A DNA stretch of 64,000 nt from Bacteroidetes bacterium UBA7674 (lineage in GTDB: Bacteria > Bacteroidota > Bacteroidia > Chitinophagales > Chitinophagaceae), in the NCBI GenBank assembly GCA_002483105.1, contig DLHG01000015.1, positions 318,197 to 382,196 of the forward strand, written 5' to 3'. Both the position numbers and the translations under genes were made by a program. How positions within the stretch are numbered: the first letter of the stretch is position 1; every line of letters begins with the position of its first letter. Positions 6,839-16,345 of this stretch are shown one piece after another. A model generated the notes under the pieces. That model searched no databases. It had not been told where the DNA came from and worked only from the letters and a program-made list of their open reading frames with translations.

Positions 6839-8329
6839 TTACTTTTCAAACACAAAAGCATAACACTTAGCTTTAGGCTGGAAAATCTTAGCCGTTATCC
6901 TCGAGGACTGTGATAGCTGCTGTTCACGCAATACAGCTTCATTGTCAGAAATAGTAGTAAAAAAGACCCCCGCTTTTCCATTGGCTTCAGCAGCAATCTT
7001 TGCCCAGTCGGCATCCCAGGCGCGGATTTCAGCATCGTATAGTGTGCGCCAACGTTGCTTGTCAGGGTGGATCTGTGTGTAGTATATGTATGCTGGTACT
7101 GAACCATTAGATACATTCAACTGTTTTCCCTTTATGCCATTGTCCTTCATCAGTTGCATGGCCCATGTTGCCTGCTCACCGTAAAAGGGTTTCCATGCCA
7201 TCTGTATTTGGTTGTGCATTATTACACAGGCCAGCGCCATTCCGGCAAATGCAAGCTTGACTATCATTGACTTTTTACTCATGAAGAAGTCCATTGCATT
7301 GGTGATCACGACCAATAATAAAGGCATAGTGAACAATACCACGCGCGGTATCATAGAATATTCGTTGATAGCTGCAGCTACAAGTGTGAAGAATAACGGA
7401 AGGATGAGCAAGAGCCCCCTGGCCGTGTTGCGGTATAGCAACAATATACTGCCGAAAGCGAGCAAGCCGAAATTGAACAACTTGCCGGACAAGGCATAAC
7501 CTGTGGTGAGGTTGACCAGTTCGCTGGTGACATTCCAGTTGTGCGCCCACTCCTTGATACTACCTGGCGTAGCGACAAGGAAATAGTCGGCATGGAAATT
7601 CTGCAGGTAAGTGGAGTGCGCCTGGTCGCGGAGGAGAAAGTAATAATACAGGGCAAACTCCACGAGCCAGATAAATGACACGAGGAACAGCAGACGCATT
7701 TTATCGTACTTCTTTTCCTTAAAACATATCCAGAAGTAATAGCCGCCCACACCCGTTAGCGCAAACACCGATGGCATAGCGCTGCATATTGCAAGTGTTC
7801 CTATCAGTATCCAGCTGAGTACAAACTTCTTGCCGGTCGTTTCTGTGATGCTGATCTTGAGCGCAAAATAAACGAGCAAAAGTACCACGAGCGCATCTGA
7901 CATGTATTGCTTCACCTCAGTAGAATATCGGAGGAAGAAATGCGCCGTAGCGAACAATGCCAAAGGATACCATAGCGAGCGCAGGGAAACAAACTCCTTC
8001 AACACTAGCATCAGCACAATAAGGACACCGATACCTGAGAGCAGCGGGAAAGCTTTCAAAGCATACTCACTAAACCCGAATAACATTGTCATGCCCTTTT
8101 CCATCCAGAGGAAGGATACAGGCGCATATTGCTCGTAGCTCAAAGGTGTCGCCAGGCCGATGAACCCGCGCTCAAATATGTTGCGGGCTATATTGGCCTC
8201 ATCTATTATCAGGTCACGGTTCTGCGCCCAAACTATCACGCGCAATACGACACCCAGGAGGATGATGGCTATGGCGAGCCAGTAGAGCAAACGCTCCCAT
8301 CTATTTAATGTTTTATAATACCCTGACAC
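6839..8329 (-). CDS. GT39-like polytopic glycosyltransferase
   Basis: A 496-residue membrane protein with about a dozen hydrophobic spans. It has the architecture of GT-C glycosyltransferases of the ArnT/PMT (family 39) type, which use polyprenyl-phosphate sugars as donors. The first extracytoplasmic loop holds the acidic pair typical of the fold (RDLIIDEANIARNIF, about residues 34-48), followed by TPLSYEQYAPVSFLWMEK. The C-terminal 110 residues form a soluble domain. The acceptor (lipid, glycan or protein) is not evident. The gene is flanked convergently by the DUF1569 gene and divergently by paaZ, so it appears to be transcribed alone. Confidence 0.8.
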   Translation of the reverse strand: MSGYYKTLNRWERLLYWLAIAIILLGVVLRVIVWAQNRDLIIDEANIARNIFERGFIGLATPLSYEQYAPVSFLWMEKGMTMLFGFSEYALKAFPLLSGIGVLIVLMLVLKEFVSLRSLWYPLALFATAHFFLRYSTEVKQYMSDALVVLLLVYFALKISITETTGKKFVLSWILIGTLAICSAMPSVFALTGVGGYYFWICFKEKKYDKMRLLFLVSFIWLVEFALYYYFLLRDQAHSTYLQNFHADYFLVATPGSIKEWAHNWNVTSELVNLTTGYALSGKLFNFGLLAFGSILLLYRNTARGLLLILPLFFTLVAAAINEYSMIPRVVLFTMPLLLVVITNAMDFFMSKKSMIVKLAFAGMALACVIMHNQIQMAWKPFYGEQATWAMQLMKDNGIKGKQLNVSNGSVPAYIYYTQIHPDKQRWRTLYDAEIRAWDADWAKIAAEANGKAGVFFTTISDNEAVLREQQLSQSSRITAKIFQPKAKCYAFVFEK

Positions 8330-8419
8330 TCTTGATAACCTTTAACATGCTAATTCCTTGTAAATATTATAAATTGCGTCCATTACACGAAAGAAAAACG
8401 AGGAATTAAATAAGATATT

Positions 8420-10471
8420 ATGTCTGTAAAACAGCTGAAGAACTATGCGGAGGGCAAATGGGTTGCCGGAAAGGATGGAGATGCCTTATACAATGCCGTA
8501 ACAGGTGATACGATATTTACTGCCAGCAGTGCCGGACTGGATTTTGGAGCGATGATGCATTATGCACGGAAGGTAGGCGGACCTGCTCTGCGCAAACTGA
8601 CATTCCATGAGCGTGGACGTATGCTAAAGGCATTGGCGATGTACCTGATGGAGCGCAAAGAATACTTTTACGAGATAAGCGCTTATACCGGCGCTACAAG
8701 AACAGACTCTTGGGTGGATATAGAAGGTGGTATCGGTAACCTGTTCGCTAATGCGAGCCTGCGCAAGCAATTCCCTGATGAGCGTTTCTATGTAGATGGT
8801 GAGGCTGCCAAGCTTTCCAAGAATGGAACATTCATCGGCCATCACATAATGGTGCCGCTGGAAGGTGTGGCGATCCATATCAATGCATTCAACTTCCCGG
8901 TATGGGGTATGCTGGAAAAGATAGCTGTGAACCTGCTGGCGGGTGTTCCTGCTATAGTGAAACCGGCAACACTTACCTCTTATCTTACAGAAGCGGTATT
9001 TGAAGAGATCATCAAATCGAACATACTGCCTGAAGGCTCGCTGCAACTGATATGCGGTTCAGCGCGTGGTATACTGGATCATATTGAGAATGGTGATGTG
9101 GTGACCTTCACAGGCTCTGCATCTACAGGACAACAACTGAAGTCGCACCCGAGGATAGTATCTGAGGCTGTGCCTTTCAACCTGGAAGCGGATTCGCTGA
9201 ACTGCTCTGTGCTTGGCCCGGACGTAACAACGGATATGCCTGAGTTTGACATCTTTATCAAAGAAGTGGTGCGGGAGATAACAACGAAAGCAGGACAAAA
9301 ATGTACTGCTATCCGCCGTATAATTGTGCCTGCGGATAAAGTAGAAGATGTACAGATAGCGCTCGGCAAACGCCTGAAAGGAACTACCCTGGGTGACCCT
9401 TCAGTAGAAGGTGTGCGCATGGGGCCATTGGCTGGTCTTACCCAACGCGAAGAAGTTCGTGAAAGGGTACAGCAACTAGCGAAATCACAACAAATAGTGA
9501 TCGGTGACCTGGAGAACTTTGAAGTTGTGGGCGCTGATAAAAATAAGGGTGCGTTCCTTGCACCATTGGTATTCCTGAACACTGACCCTTTTAAAAATAC
9601 AGATTGCCATAATATAGAAGCCTTCGGTCCTGTGTCCACTATCATTCCGTATAATGGTATTGACGAAGCAATAGAGCTTGCCAGAATGGGTAAAGGCTCG
9701 CTGGTATGCTCACTGATAACTGCCGATGATGATATAGCCATGGACTTTGTATTGGGCGCTGCAGCCATGCACGGACGGATCTTAGTCTTGAACAGGGATT
9801 GTGTGAAAGAAAGCACGGGACATGGTTCGCCGATGCCGTTGCTGGTACACGGTGGCCCGGGACGCGCGGGTGGCGGCGAGGAAATGGGCGGCAAACGCGG
9901 TGTGTTGCATTATATGCAGCGCACAGCGATACAAGGCTCCCCTACTACCATTGGCCGCATCACGAATGTATATCAACAAGGTGGCAAGCAGAATGAATCG
10001 GAAGTGCATCCGTTCAGGAAACACTTTGAAGACCTGAAGGTGGGTGATACGGTTACTACGGCCAAACATACTGTAACAGAAGCCGACATCACCAACTTTG
10101 CCAATGTGAGTGGTGATAATTTCTACGCACATATGGATGCAACCTCCCTTGAGGGAACCATCTTTGAAGGCCGTGTAGCACACGGATACTTTATACTGTC
10201 TAAAGCTGCGGGATTATTCGTGGATGCTAAGAAAGGCCCGGTATTGCTGAACTATGGCATAGATGAAGCCCGCTTCACCAAGCCTGTATATCCCGGCATG
10301 ACCATTGGGGTGAGACTTACCGTAAAAGAAAGAGTTGACCAGGAGAAGAGAACGGAAGATGATATAGCCAAGGGCATTGTGAAATGGCTGGTGGACGTGT
10401 ATGATGAAACAGGTGAAACGGTAGCCATCGCCACTATATTGACCATGGTAAAGAAGCGCAACCAGGACTAA
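8420..10471 (+). CDS. paaZ: Bifunctional oxepin-CoA hydrolase / semialdehyde dehydrogenase PaaZ
   Basis: A 683-residue fusion. Residues about 1-520 are an aldehyde dehydrogenase (NAD-site segment VTFTGSASTGQQL, the nucleophile region TKAGQKCTAIRR with the catalytic Cys, and EAFGPVSTIIPY). Residues about 535-675 are a MaoC-like hot-dog hydratase with the VAHGYFILSKAAGLFV segment. This order and length match PaaZ, which opens the oxepin-CoA ring and oxidises the resulting semialdehyde in aerobic phenylacetate degradation. The other paa genes (epoxidase paaABCDE, ligase paaK) are not in the window; an enoyl-CoA hydratase lies just downstream. A 53-residue membrane protein begins immediately after the stop codon. 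Confidence 0.92.
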   Translation: MSVKQLKNYAEGKWVAGKDGDALYNAVTGDTIFTASSAGLDFGAMMHYARKVGGPALRKLTFHERGRMLKALAMYLMERKEYFYEISAYTGATRTDSWVDIEGGIGNLFANASLRKQFPDERFYVDGEAAKLSKNGTFIGHHIMVPLEGVAIHINAFNFPVWGMLEKIAVNLLAGVPAIVKPATLTSYLTEAVFEEIIKSNILPEGSLQLICGSARGILDHIENGDVVTFTGSASTGQQLKSHPRIVSEAVPFNLEADSLNCSVLGPDVTTDMPEFDIFIKEVVREITTKAGQKCTAIRRIIVPADKVEDVQIALGKRLKGTTLGDPSVEGVRMGPLAGLTQREEVRERVQQLAKSQQIVIGDLENFEVVGADKNKGAFLAPLVFLNTDPFKNTDCHNIEAFGPVSTIIPYNGIDEAIELARMGKGSLVCSLITADDDIAMDFVLGAAAMHGRILVLNRDCVKESTGHGSPMPLLVHGGPGRAGGGEEMGGKRGVLHYMQRTAIQGSPTTIGRITNVYQQGGKQNESEVHPFRKHFEDLKVGDTVTTAKHTVTEADITNFANVSGDNFYAHMDATSLEGTIFEGRVAHGYFILSKAAGLFVDAKKGPVLLNYGIDEARFTKPVYPGMTIGVRLTVKERVDQEKRTEDDIAKGIVKWLVDVYDETGETVAIATILTMVKKRNQD

Positions 10472-10472
10472 T

Positions 10473-10634
10473 ATGGTAAAGTTCCTGGCCATAATATTCG
10501 CCTTGTTGTTCGTGCCTTACCTGATCATCAGTAAGTCGGGGCAGCTGAGAAAGGAAAAGCAGGCCAAAGTACGTTACTACCTGTTTATAGGGATAGTGGT
10601 TGTCTTTATCCTCGTACTGATTAGAATTTTATGA
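10473..10634 (+). CDS. Small two-span membrane protein (53 aa)
   Basis: The ATG lies one base after the paaZ stop codon, and a perfect terminator begins 2 bp after its TGA, so it is probably translated as the last gene of a paaZ transcript. The product has two hydrophobic stretches (residues about 3-20 and 36-53) joined by a basic linker SGQLRKEKQAKVRYY. It resembles the many unnamed small bitopic membrane proteins of Bacteroidota. No function is assigned. Support comes from position, uninterrupted frame and membrane-protein composition. Confidence 0.65.
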   Translation: MVKFLAIIFALLFVPYLIISKSGQLRKEKQAKVRYYLFIGIVVVFILVLIRIL

Positions 10635-10635
10635 G

Positions 10636-10664
10636 AAATCCCGCCTTGTGGCGGGATTTTGTTT
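10636..10664 (+). terminator. Terminator of the paaZ operon
   Basis: Perfect 10-bp stem AAATCCCGCC/GGCGGGATTT with loop TTGT, followed by a T-rich tract. It begins just after the stop codon of the small membrane protein. Confidence 0.85.
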
Positions 10665-10701
10665 ATGTTTTTGGTATTAAATCAGATATTTGTAGTAGAA
10701 A

Positions 10702-11484
10702 ATGAACCACATGCAGCATCCTGACGGCTACGTTCGTAGCGAAACAGACCACGGCATAGCCACGATAGAATTCTATCACCCGGCAAGCAACTCATTACCG
10801 GGGCATATCCTCAATGATCTTGCCAAGACCATTAATGATATAGGTATTGAAGAGCGCGTAAAAGTGATAGTACTGAAGAGCCATGGAGACAGGGCTTTTT
10901 GCGCAGGCGCTTCCTTTGATGAACTGGTAGCTATTGAGAATGAAGCTGATGGGAAAATATTCTTCAGCGGCTTCGCGAATGTGATCAATGCAATGCGCAA
11001 ATGTCATAAGCTGATCATTGGCCGTATACAGGGCAAAGCTGTTGGTGGTGGTGTAGGCCTCGCAGCGGCCGTTGATTATGCCATAGCCAGTGAAGAAGCA
11101 TCGGTGAAGCTGAGTGAGCTTGCTGTTGGTATCGGCCCATTTGTGGTAGGCCCTGCGGTGGAGCGTAAAGTGGGGACATCCTCCTTCTCTCAGCTTGCGA
11201 TAGATGCCACAGGATGGCGTTCTGCTGAATGGGCTAAGAAACACGGGCTGTATGCAGAGGTGCATAAAACTGTAGAACACCTTGACCAGGCTGTAGCAGA
11301 CCTTGCAGAAAGGCTGGCACACAGCAGCCCGGATGCCATGGCACAACTAAAGAAAATATTCTGGCAGGGCACTGACAACTGGGATAAGCTACTTACCGAC
11401 CGCGCAGCTATCAGCGGCAGATTGGTATTGAGTGACTTCACCAGAAACGCGATCGAAAAATTCAAAGCGAAAACAAGTAATTAA
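10702..11484 (+). CDS. Enoyl-CoA hydratase/isomerase family protein
   Basis: A 260-residue crotonase-fold protein. The CoA-binding oxyanion-hole segments are visible: AFCAGASFDELVAI (about residues 64-77) and GKAVGGGVGLAAAVDYAIAS (about 112-131). The position of the usual second catalytic Glu falls in KLSELAVGIGPFVVGP (about 140-155). Its neighbour paaZ suggests a role in phenylacetate or acyl-CoA beta-oxidation as a PaaF/PaaG-type enzyme, but a methylglutaconyl-CoA-type hydratase is equally possible. It has its own transcription unit between two terminators. The exact substrate is not determinable from sequence. Confidence 0.85.
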   Translation: MNHMQHPDGYVRSETDHGIATIEFYHPASNSLPGHILNDLAKTINDIGIEERVKVIVLKSHGDRAFCAGASFDELVAIENEADGKIFFSGFANVINAMRKCHKLIIGRIQGKAVGGGVGLAAAVDYAIASEEASVKLSELAVGIGPFVVGPAVERKVGTSSFSQLAIDATGWRSAEWAKKHGLYAEVHKTVEHLDQAVADLAERLAHSSPDAMAQLKKIFWQGTDNWDKLLTDRAAISGRLVLSDFTRNAIEKFKAKTSN

Positions 11485-11490
11485 GTACAA

Positions 11491-11540
11491 GAAATAAAAA
11501 GAGAAAGGATGGCTAATGCTATCCTTTCTCTTTTTATTTC
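11491..11540. terminator. Bidirectional terminator between hydratase gene and exopolysaccharide locus
   Basis: A perfect 20-bp inverted repeat (11491-11510 and 11521-11540) with a 10-nt loop. The arms carry A-runs on one side and T-runs on the other, so it reads as a terminator on both strands. The stop codon of the minus-strand glycosyltransferase (11534-11536) lies inside the right arm. Confidence 0.88.
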
Positions 11541-12646
11541 TTTAGTCTTATGCTCTTAAGAAACAGCGCCTCGTAGTCGTCTACAATCTTAGGCCAGTTA
11601 TACTGCTTCTTTATCTTTTCAATATTGTTCTCTAACCATGGAGCGTATGCCTCTTTGCTTTGCGCCTGTTTTATAATGGTTGATACTTCTCTATCATCAG
11701 CAAAGTAAAAAGCGTCTTCACCCAGCACACCCTTGTTGAAAGCATTATTATTAGCACCTATCAGGGAGCGCGTACCCATAGCTTCTATCAGCGATGGATT
11801 AGTGCCGCCTACGGTGTGCCCGTGAAAATAAATATGCGAATAGTAACGGAGATTATTAATAACAGCAGTATCATATATACCACCTAAGAAGCACACGTTC
11901 ACATTGCTGCCATATGTCTCTTTGAGGTATGTACCGTAAGCGTTGTCTGTCTTACCAATTACGAGTAGTGGCTCTTGCATACCGGCAAGAAGATGGCCTT
12001 TGATGATCATCTCGATGTTATTCTCCGGCTCCATTCGCGCCATGAGCATATGATACTTATATGGCTCCAACGCATAATTGGCTAAGTAGCTTATCTCCGG
12101 TTGATCGAATATATCCGCACCGTATGCAATGAATGTAGAGGGTTTGTTGTATTGTTCTTTCAAATATTGCTGTATCCCTACGGAGTCGGCTACCATTTCG
12201 TCAGCATGCTTTGCTGCCAGCTTTTCGGCATACTTAAGAAAACGCCTCACGTATTTGTTATATTTACTCCGCTTCCACTCCAGGCCATCCATATTCACTA
12301 TGTTCAGCGCCTTGCGCGGCCAGCGCCAGTACCAGATACTATTGCTGGTATAGCCCAACTGTAGCAGTATGTCGAAATCGCGCTTGCGGGAATCCTTAAT
12401 GCAATTAAGGTCGTAAATGAATTGCCCGAAAGTGCCCATCTTGTCTTCAGGGTCTTTGCAATGGACAATATGAACTCCTTTCCATTTCTCCCCCTTATAC
12501 TCGTGGTGCTCAGAATTGTATACCCATACCTGGTGTCCTTTCTCTTTTAAGCCCAACGCCAAATATTCAGCGCATTGTTCAAAACCACCATAGCGGTTAG
12601 GAATGCCACGAGTACCCAGTATGCCTATCTTAAGAGAAGTGCTCAT
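11534..12646 (-). CDS. DUF1972-type glycosyltransferase
   Basis: A 370-residue GT-B glycosyltransferase. The N-terminus KIGILGTRGIPNRYGGFEQC is the hallmark of the DUF1972 (rhamnosyltransferase-like) group. The C-terminal half has the GT4 nucleotide-sugar region, with PSLIEAMGTRSLIGANN in place of the usual ExFGxxxxE. It should add one sugar to the lipid-linked repeat unit in the cytoplasm. It is the last gene of the minus-strand polysaccharide run; its ATG overlaps the preceding stop codon (TAATG). Donor and acceptor are unknown. Confidence 0.9.
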   Translation of the reverse strand: MSTSLKIGILGTRGIPNRYGGFEQCAEYLALGLKEKGHQVWVYNSEHHEYKGEKWKGVHIVHCKDPEDKMGTFGQFIYDLNCIKDSRKRDFDILLQLGYTSNSIWYWRWPRKALNIVNMDGLEWKRSKYNKYVRRFLKYAEKLAAKHADEMVADSVGIQQYLKEQYNKPSTFIAYGADIFDQPEISYLANYALEPYKYHMLMARMEPENNIEMIIKGHLLAGMQEPLLVIGKTDNAYGTYLKETYGSNVNVCFLGGIYDTAVINNLRYYSHIYFHGHTVGGTNPSLIEAMGTRSLIGANNNAFNKGVLGEDAFYFADDREVSTIIKQAQSKEAYAPWLENNIEKIKKQYNWPKIVDDYEALFLKSIRLKK

Positions 12647-13728
12647 TATTTATTCAATACCTTATTATATGCTTTCAATGTTTCTTCAGCTGCTTTCTCC
12701 CATGTATAGTTTGCCAGGATATACTTCCGGAAGGCCTCATTATATGGCGCGTTATATGCCGCATCTACTGCCTCTCTAATAGACTCAGGACTATCCGGGT
12801 CGCAATACCAGGCGAAGTCTTTAAAATATTCCTTTTGATCTCCCCTATCAGTAACCACAATATTACAACCCATTACTGCAGCTTCCAACGACGACAATCC
12901 TGTTGTTTCAAAATAGCTGGGAAGAACATGCACTTTCGCATTCTGATAGGCGCTATACAAGTCATTGCCTTGTATCCAACCATCAATATGTACATTACTT
13001 GCTGCTTCCTTTTTACACTGCTCATAGTAGGACATACCATTGGGTGATGGCTTACCGTTGATATAGACCTTATAATTTGTTCCGTTCAGTGCTCTTACCA
13101 GGTTCAGTTGATTCTTGATGCCTTCTATTCTCGCCATACAGATCACTGCATCCTTATACTTTACATTTTCTCCAAACTGCCTGTTCACATAATCTGTGCT
13201 CACGCCGTTGGGTATCACCCTGTAATCTGTACTGATATTATACTTAGATGAAAACCTTTTGAATTCACTATTTGAGTTTGGTAGCAGCATAGCGGCCCTG
13301 TTAGCAATATACCTGATAGCCTTTCTATGTCCCCACCACAAATACTTGCTGCTCCCTATCTTCTCTCCATTCAGCAGTCTGCGGGCTATTACCTTTATAT
13401 ACTCTACCGTATCTTCTGAAAACACCTGACCTACTACTTTTGCTACACCCGTCCTTATCCTCTTCTCATACTCACCGTATTGAACAAATATGGTAGATAC
13501 CACGAAAGGCTTATCAGTAACCAATATATGCTTCAGTATATCTGCGGGACGAATGATGTTGAAGAAATGCAACAGGTCGTATTTACTGTAATCTATTTCC
13601 TGGTTAGTTAAATATACATCTACCTGTACCCCCATTTCCCGGAGATGATGTGCTGTAAGGTCGAGCTGCCTGGTATCCCCGCCCGGGGATGAATACAATG
13701 TAGCGCGCGATATAAATGCAATATTCAT
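12646..13728 (-). CDS. Glycosyltransferase family 4 protein
   Basis: A 360-residue GT-B enzyme. The start MNIAFISRATLYSSPGGDTRQL is the glycine-rich acceptor-side loop, and the C-terminal half shows the GT4 donor-binding pattern (VHVLPSYFETTGLSSLEAAV, then GCNIVVTDRGDQKEYF). It lies between a GT2 gene and the DUF1972 gene with no gap at one end and 3 bp at the other, so it is certainly operonic. It is likely to build the same lipid-linked glycan as its neighbours. The sugar specificity cannot be read. Confidence 0.9.
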   Translation of the reverse strand: MNIAFISRATLYSSPGGDTRQLDLTAHHLREMGVQVDVYLTNQEIDYSKYDLLHFFNIIRPADILKHILVTDKPFVVSTIFVQYGEYEKRIRTGVAKVVGQVFSEDTVEYIKVIARRLLNGEKIGSSKYLWWGHRKAIRYIANRAAMLLPNSNSEFKRFSSKYNISTDYRVIPNGVSTDYVNRQFGENVKYKDAVICMARIEGIKNQLNLVRALNGTNYKVYINGKPSPNGMSYYEQCKKEAASNVHIDGWIQGNDLYSAYQNAKVHVLPSYFETTGLSSLEAAVMGCNIVVTDRGDQKEYFKDFAWYCDPDSPESIREAVDAAYNAPYNEAFRKYILANYTWEKAAEETLKAYNKVLNK

Positions 13729-13731
13729 GCG

Positions 13732-14694
13732 CTACTTTTTAAGCTTTTTGTATAATGAACGGATCAGCGACTCCGGCATAAAGGATAACAAGTACAAAAG
13801 ATACGGCTCAGGCTTTCCGGGCATGAATGAAATAGCCTTCTTCAGGTTTTTCCTCGACCTCTTCGGGTCGTACTTATTCCACAAATACTTCTTGCCTATC
13901 ATGCTGTAATAAGCTGCGGACTTATATTCAGTGAAGTTTTGTTTTGAAAGTATGTCTTTCAGCAAAACGAGATCTTCATCACTTACACTATTTGCTTGGA
14001 TTGATCTTTGCTTTAACGCAATAAATTGTTCACCTCTCCACTTTTCATCAATGGTAACGGAATCAGGGTTAAAACGCACTTTTATCAGCGGTAGCGCCAG
14101 GTTCTTCATTTTACCATACTCTGCCAGCTTATGCCAAAGCAAATGATCTTCAAAAGTTATAGCACGGGGATCGTAGCCTCCTGCTTCCAGCACTGCACTC
14201 TTCAAATACATTACCGTAGAGTGGATAAAAGGACAACTCTTGAAACCTGTAGCACGTATATCAGCATCTTCGTATTCCGCGAACGTATACCTGAATAACT
14301 CAGTACCGTACTCATCCATGTAGTCCGCTTCGCCACCTACCAATATGTAGTCTTTATTTGCCTGTAAGAATGCCAATTGTTTTTCCAGCCTGTCGGGATA
14401 ACAAACATCATCAGCATCAAAGCGAGCTATAAGAGCAGCCGAAGCTAATTGAAGCCCTTCATTCAGGGATGCAACAAGGCCTTTATTGGGGCGGCTCACC
14501 AGTTTTATCCGTTGATCATTGTATGACCGGATAATATTCAACGTACCATCTGTTGAGCCATCATCTATAATTATGAACTCAAAGTCGGGCATGGTTTGGC
14601 TTAACACACTTTCTATTGCTTCAGCAATATACTTTTCGGTGTTATAGGCCGACATCAATACCGTTACTATCGGGTCAACTTTCAACATGAACAT
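13732..14694 (-). CDS. Glycosyltransferase family 2 protein
   Basis: A 320-residue GT-A inverting glycosyltransferase. The N-terminal domain has VTVLMSAYNTEKYIAEAIES, the IIIDDGSTDGT nucleotide site and the metal-binding ARFDADDVCYPDRLEKQ (DxD-type). A basic C-terminal tail (KKLYKKLKK region) may associate with the membrane. Two in-frame starts exist, ATG at 14694 and at 14688; both overlap the end of the polymerase gene upstream, which indicates translational coupling. It is part of the six-gene minus-strand polysaccharide operon. Confidence 0.92.
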   Translation of the reverse strand: MFMLKVDPIVTVLMSAYNTEKYIAEAIESVLSQTMPDFEFIIIDDGSTDGTLNIIRSYNDQRIKLVSRPNKGLVASLNEGLQLASAALIARFDADDVCYPDRLEKQLAFLQANKDYILVGGEADYMDEYGTELFRYTFAEYEDADIRATGFKSCPFIHSTVMYLKSAVLEAGGYDPRAITFEDHLLWHKLAEYGKMKNLALPLIKVRFNPDSVTIDEKWRGEQFIALKQRSIQANSVSDEDLVLLKDILSKQNFTEYKSAAYYSMIGKKYLWNKYDPKRSRKNLKKAISFMPGKPEPYLLYLLSFMPESLIRSLYKKLKK

Positions 14695-16312
14695 TTTTTA
14701 TCTCACTCATGATAAGTAATTCAAACAATACCGTAATACTCATCATTTCAAACCAATATTCTACTCCAAATAATATGACTACCATAGATACGAGCAAATA
14801 CCCCAGGGGTCTGCCTTTGCTTCGTTTTATCGCATAGCCAAAATAAAAGAACAACAGAAGCAATACACCTATAACACCGTATTCGCCCGCTATCTGATTA
14901 TACACTGAATTGGGGGTATTTACAATTGAATGTTTTGATGCCGGGAGTGAATAGAGATACAATATTTCATATAAATGGTTCTCCAGGAATGGCCTGCTTG
15001 CATATATCCTGTCATCGGGATAACTACCCTGAAGACCTAAACCCGTCGCCTTTACCGCAAGCTTTGATGAGAAGTTTGCAATACCCGCTCCAAGAAAAAA
15101 AGTTCTTACATCACGACCTAAGTAGTGTAATGTCTCCTCAAATGTATACAACTTTAAAGGATATTTGTAAGTGACCAATTCACTGCTATCCAGGGGCTTA
15201 TCAAAACAGTTATCAAGGAACAAAATAGACTGGAGTTCCTTTTGCCTTTCGTGTATATCATTAATTTTCATTAACTCCATTCCAGATAGGATTACCTTTA
15301 TATCTGCAAAACATCGGGCTTTTATCGCAACGTCACCATATTTTTCACCTGCCAACACACCAGGTCCCTGACCACTTAACACCTTTCCCATTGAGCTATC
15401 AAGCGAACTGGTCTTTTCATTTGACTTCTCTATTCCATTATTATTCTTACTTGAAACATTAACTGTATTATTTACCTTGGCAGTGTCTACAGTAGTCGTC
15501 GCTATAGGTTGGTTGTTGTAATCACCTGTTAATTTAGCGATATACGAAACATTATCCGGACTAATTACAAAATAGAACACGATCGTCAGGAGAACTGTAA
15601 TAAGGCTAGAGATACGCACATTTTTCCCGGGTCCTAAAATGATGGCCATTAGAGCAACCAATAAAAAAACTAACAGTATCGCGTTACTGGTAGCGAGAGA
15701 GCATGTAAGCATACATACCATCGCCATCACTAAATTCCTATTGTAAAGAAAATAAACTGCCCCTATGGCAGTTAAAGCGGCATTGGTTATGGAAGTGCTT
15801 CTAAAGAGCCCCATAATGTGATCACCTGTCGAAATGCCATAGACCAGGTCGTTGTGCTTTATCCAATAAGGAAAACTGTGAATCGTTGATATTATCAGGC
15901 CAAGTTCAGTTAATGACCAAATAAAATTTACAATAAAGAACAACTGAATTGTCTTATAAAGGACTTCCCTGGAGCTATTGCTTATAGTGAGTTGGAGTAA
16001 AAAACAAATAGCTGCCGCGGCTCCCCAATGCAATATTCCAAGACCCAAGAGCACAGGATAACCATCTGCAAGTACCGATCCGCCGGAAATGCTACTTATG
16101 ATACCCAACAGGCTAATTGAAATATAAAAGATCAAAAAACCTGATGGCGAAAAATTGCGTTTATACTTTTTTATAAATAAAGCATATACAAGATACACGC
16201 ATATGCCGGCAACTTTGATGTATAGCTTTACGTTCATGCTGCACATAAGAAATATCAGCAGCATCCAATCGATCTGAATTTTACTTTTTAGGGTTTTTGC
16301 CAAACTACTCAT
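14675..16312 (-). CDS. Polytopic O-antigen polymerase/ligase-like protein
   Basis: A 545-residue membrane protein with about ten hydrophobic spans and one long central hydrophilic loop (about residues 275-430). The loop ends in the pattern HSIVNTPNSVYNQIAGEYG, followed at once by a membrane span. A loop of this kind before a late span is typical of Wzy polymerases and WaaL/O-antigen ligases, where it holds the catalytic residues. Members of this group diverge strongly, so the assignment rests on topology, that motif and position in a cluster with a flippase and four glycosyltransferases. A second protein of this type is at 19022-20296. Confidence 0.72.
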   Translation of the reverse strand: MSSLAKTLKSKIQIDWMLLIFLMCSMNVKLYIKVAGICVYLVYALFIKKYKRNFSPSGFLIFYISISLLGIISSISGGSVLADGYPVLLGLGILHWGAAAAICFLLQLTISNSSREVLYKTIQLFFIVNFIWSLTELGLIISTIHSFPYWIKHNDLVYGISTGDHIMGLFRSTSITNAALTAIGAVYFLYNRNLVMAMVCMLTCSLATSNAILLVFLLVALMAIILGPGKNVRISSLITVLLTIVFYFVISPDNVSYIAKLTGDYNNQPIATTTVDTAKVNNTVNVSSKNNNGIEKSNEKTSSLDSSMGKVLSGQGPGVLAGEKYGDVAIKARCFADIKVILSGMELMKINDIHERQKELQSILFLDNCFDKPLDSSELVTYKYPLKLYTFEETLHYLGRDVRTFFLGAGIANFSSKLAVKATGLGLQGSYPDDRIYASRPFLENHLYEILYLYSLPASKHSIVNTPNSVYNQIAGEYGVIGVLLLLFFYFGYAIKRSKGRPLGYLLVSMVVILFGVEYWFEMMSITVLFELLIMSEIKNVHVES

Positions 16313-16345
16313 TTCATGATTTTTAAAGTAACCACATCTATTCCG

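Noticed and set aside
9079..9894. Long antisense open frame (271 codons) inside paaZ
   Set aside because: Shadow frame; the sense strand encodes the conserved aldehyde dehydrogenase part of PaaZ.
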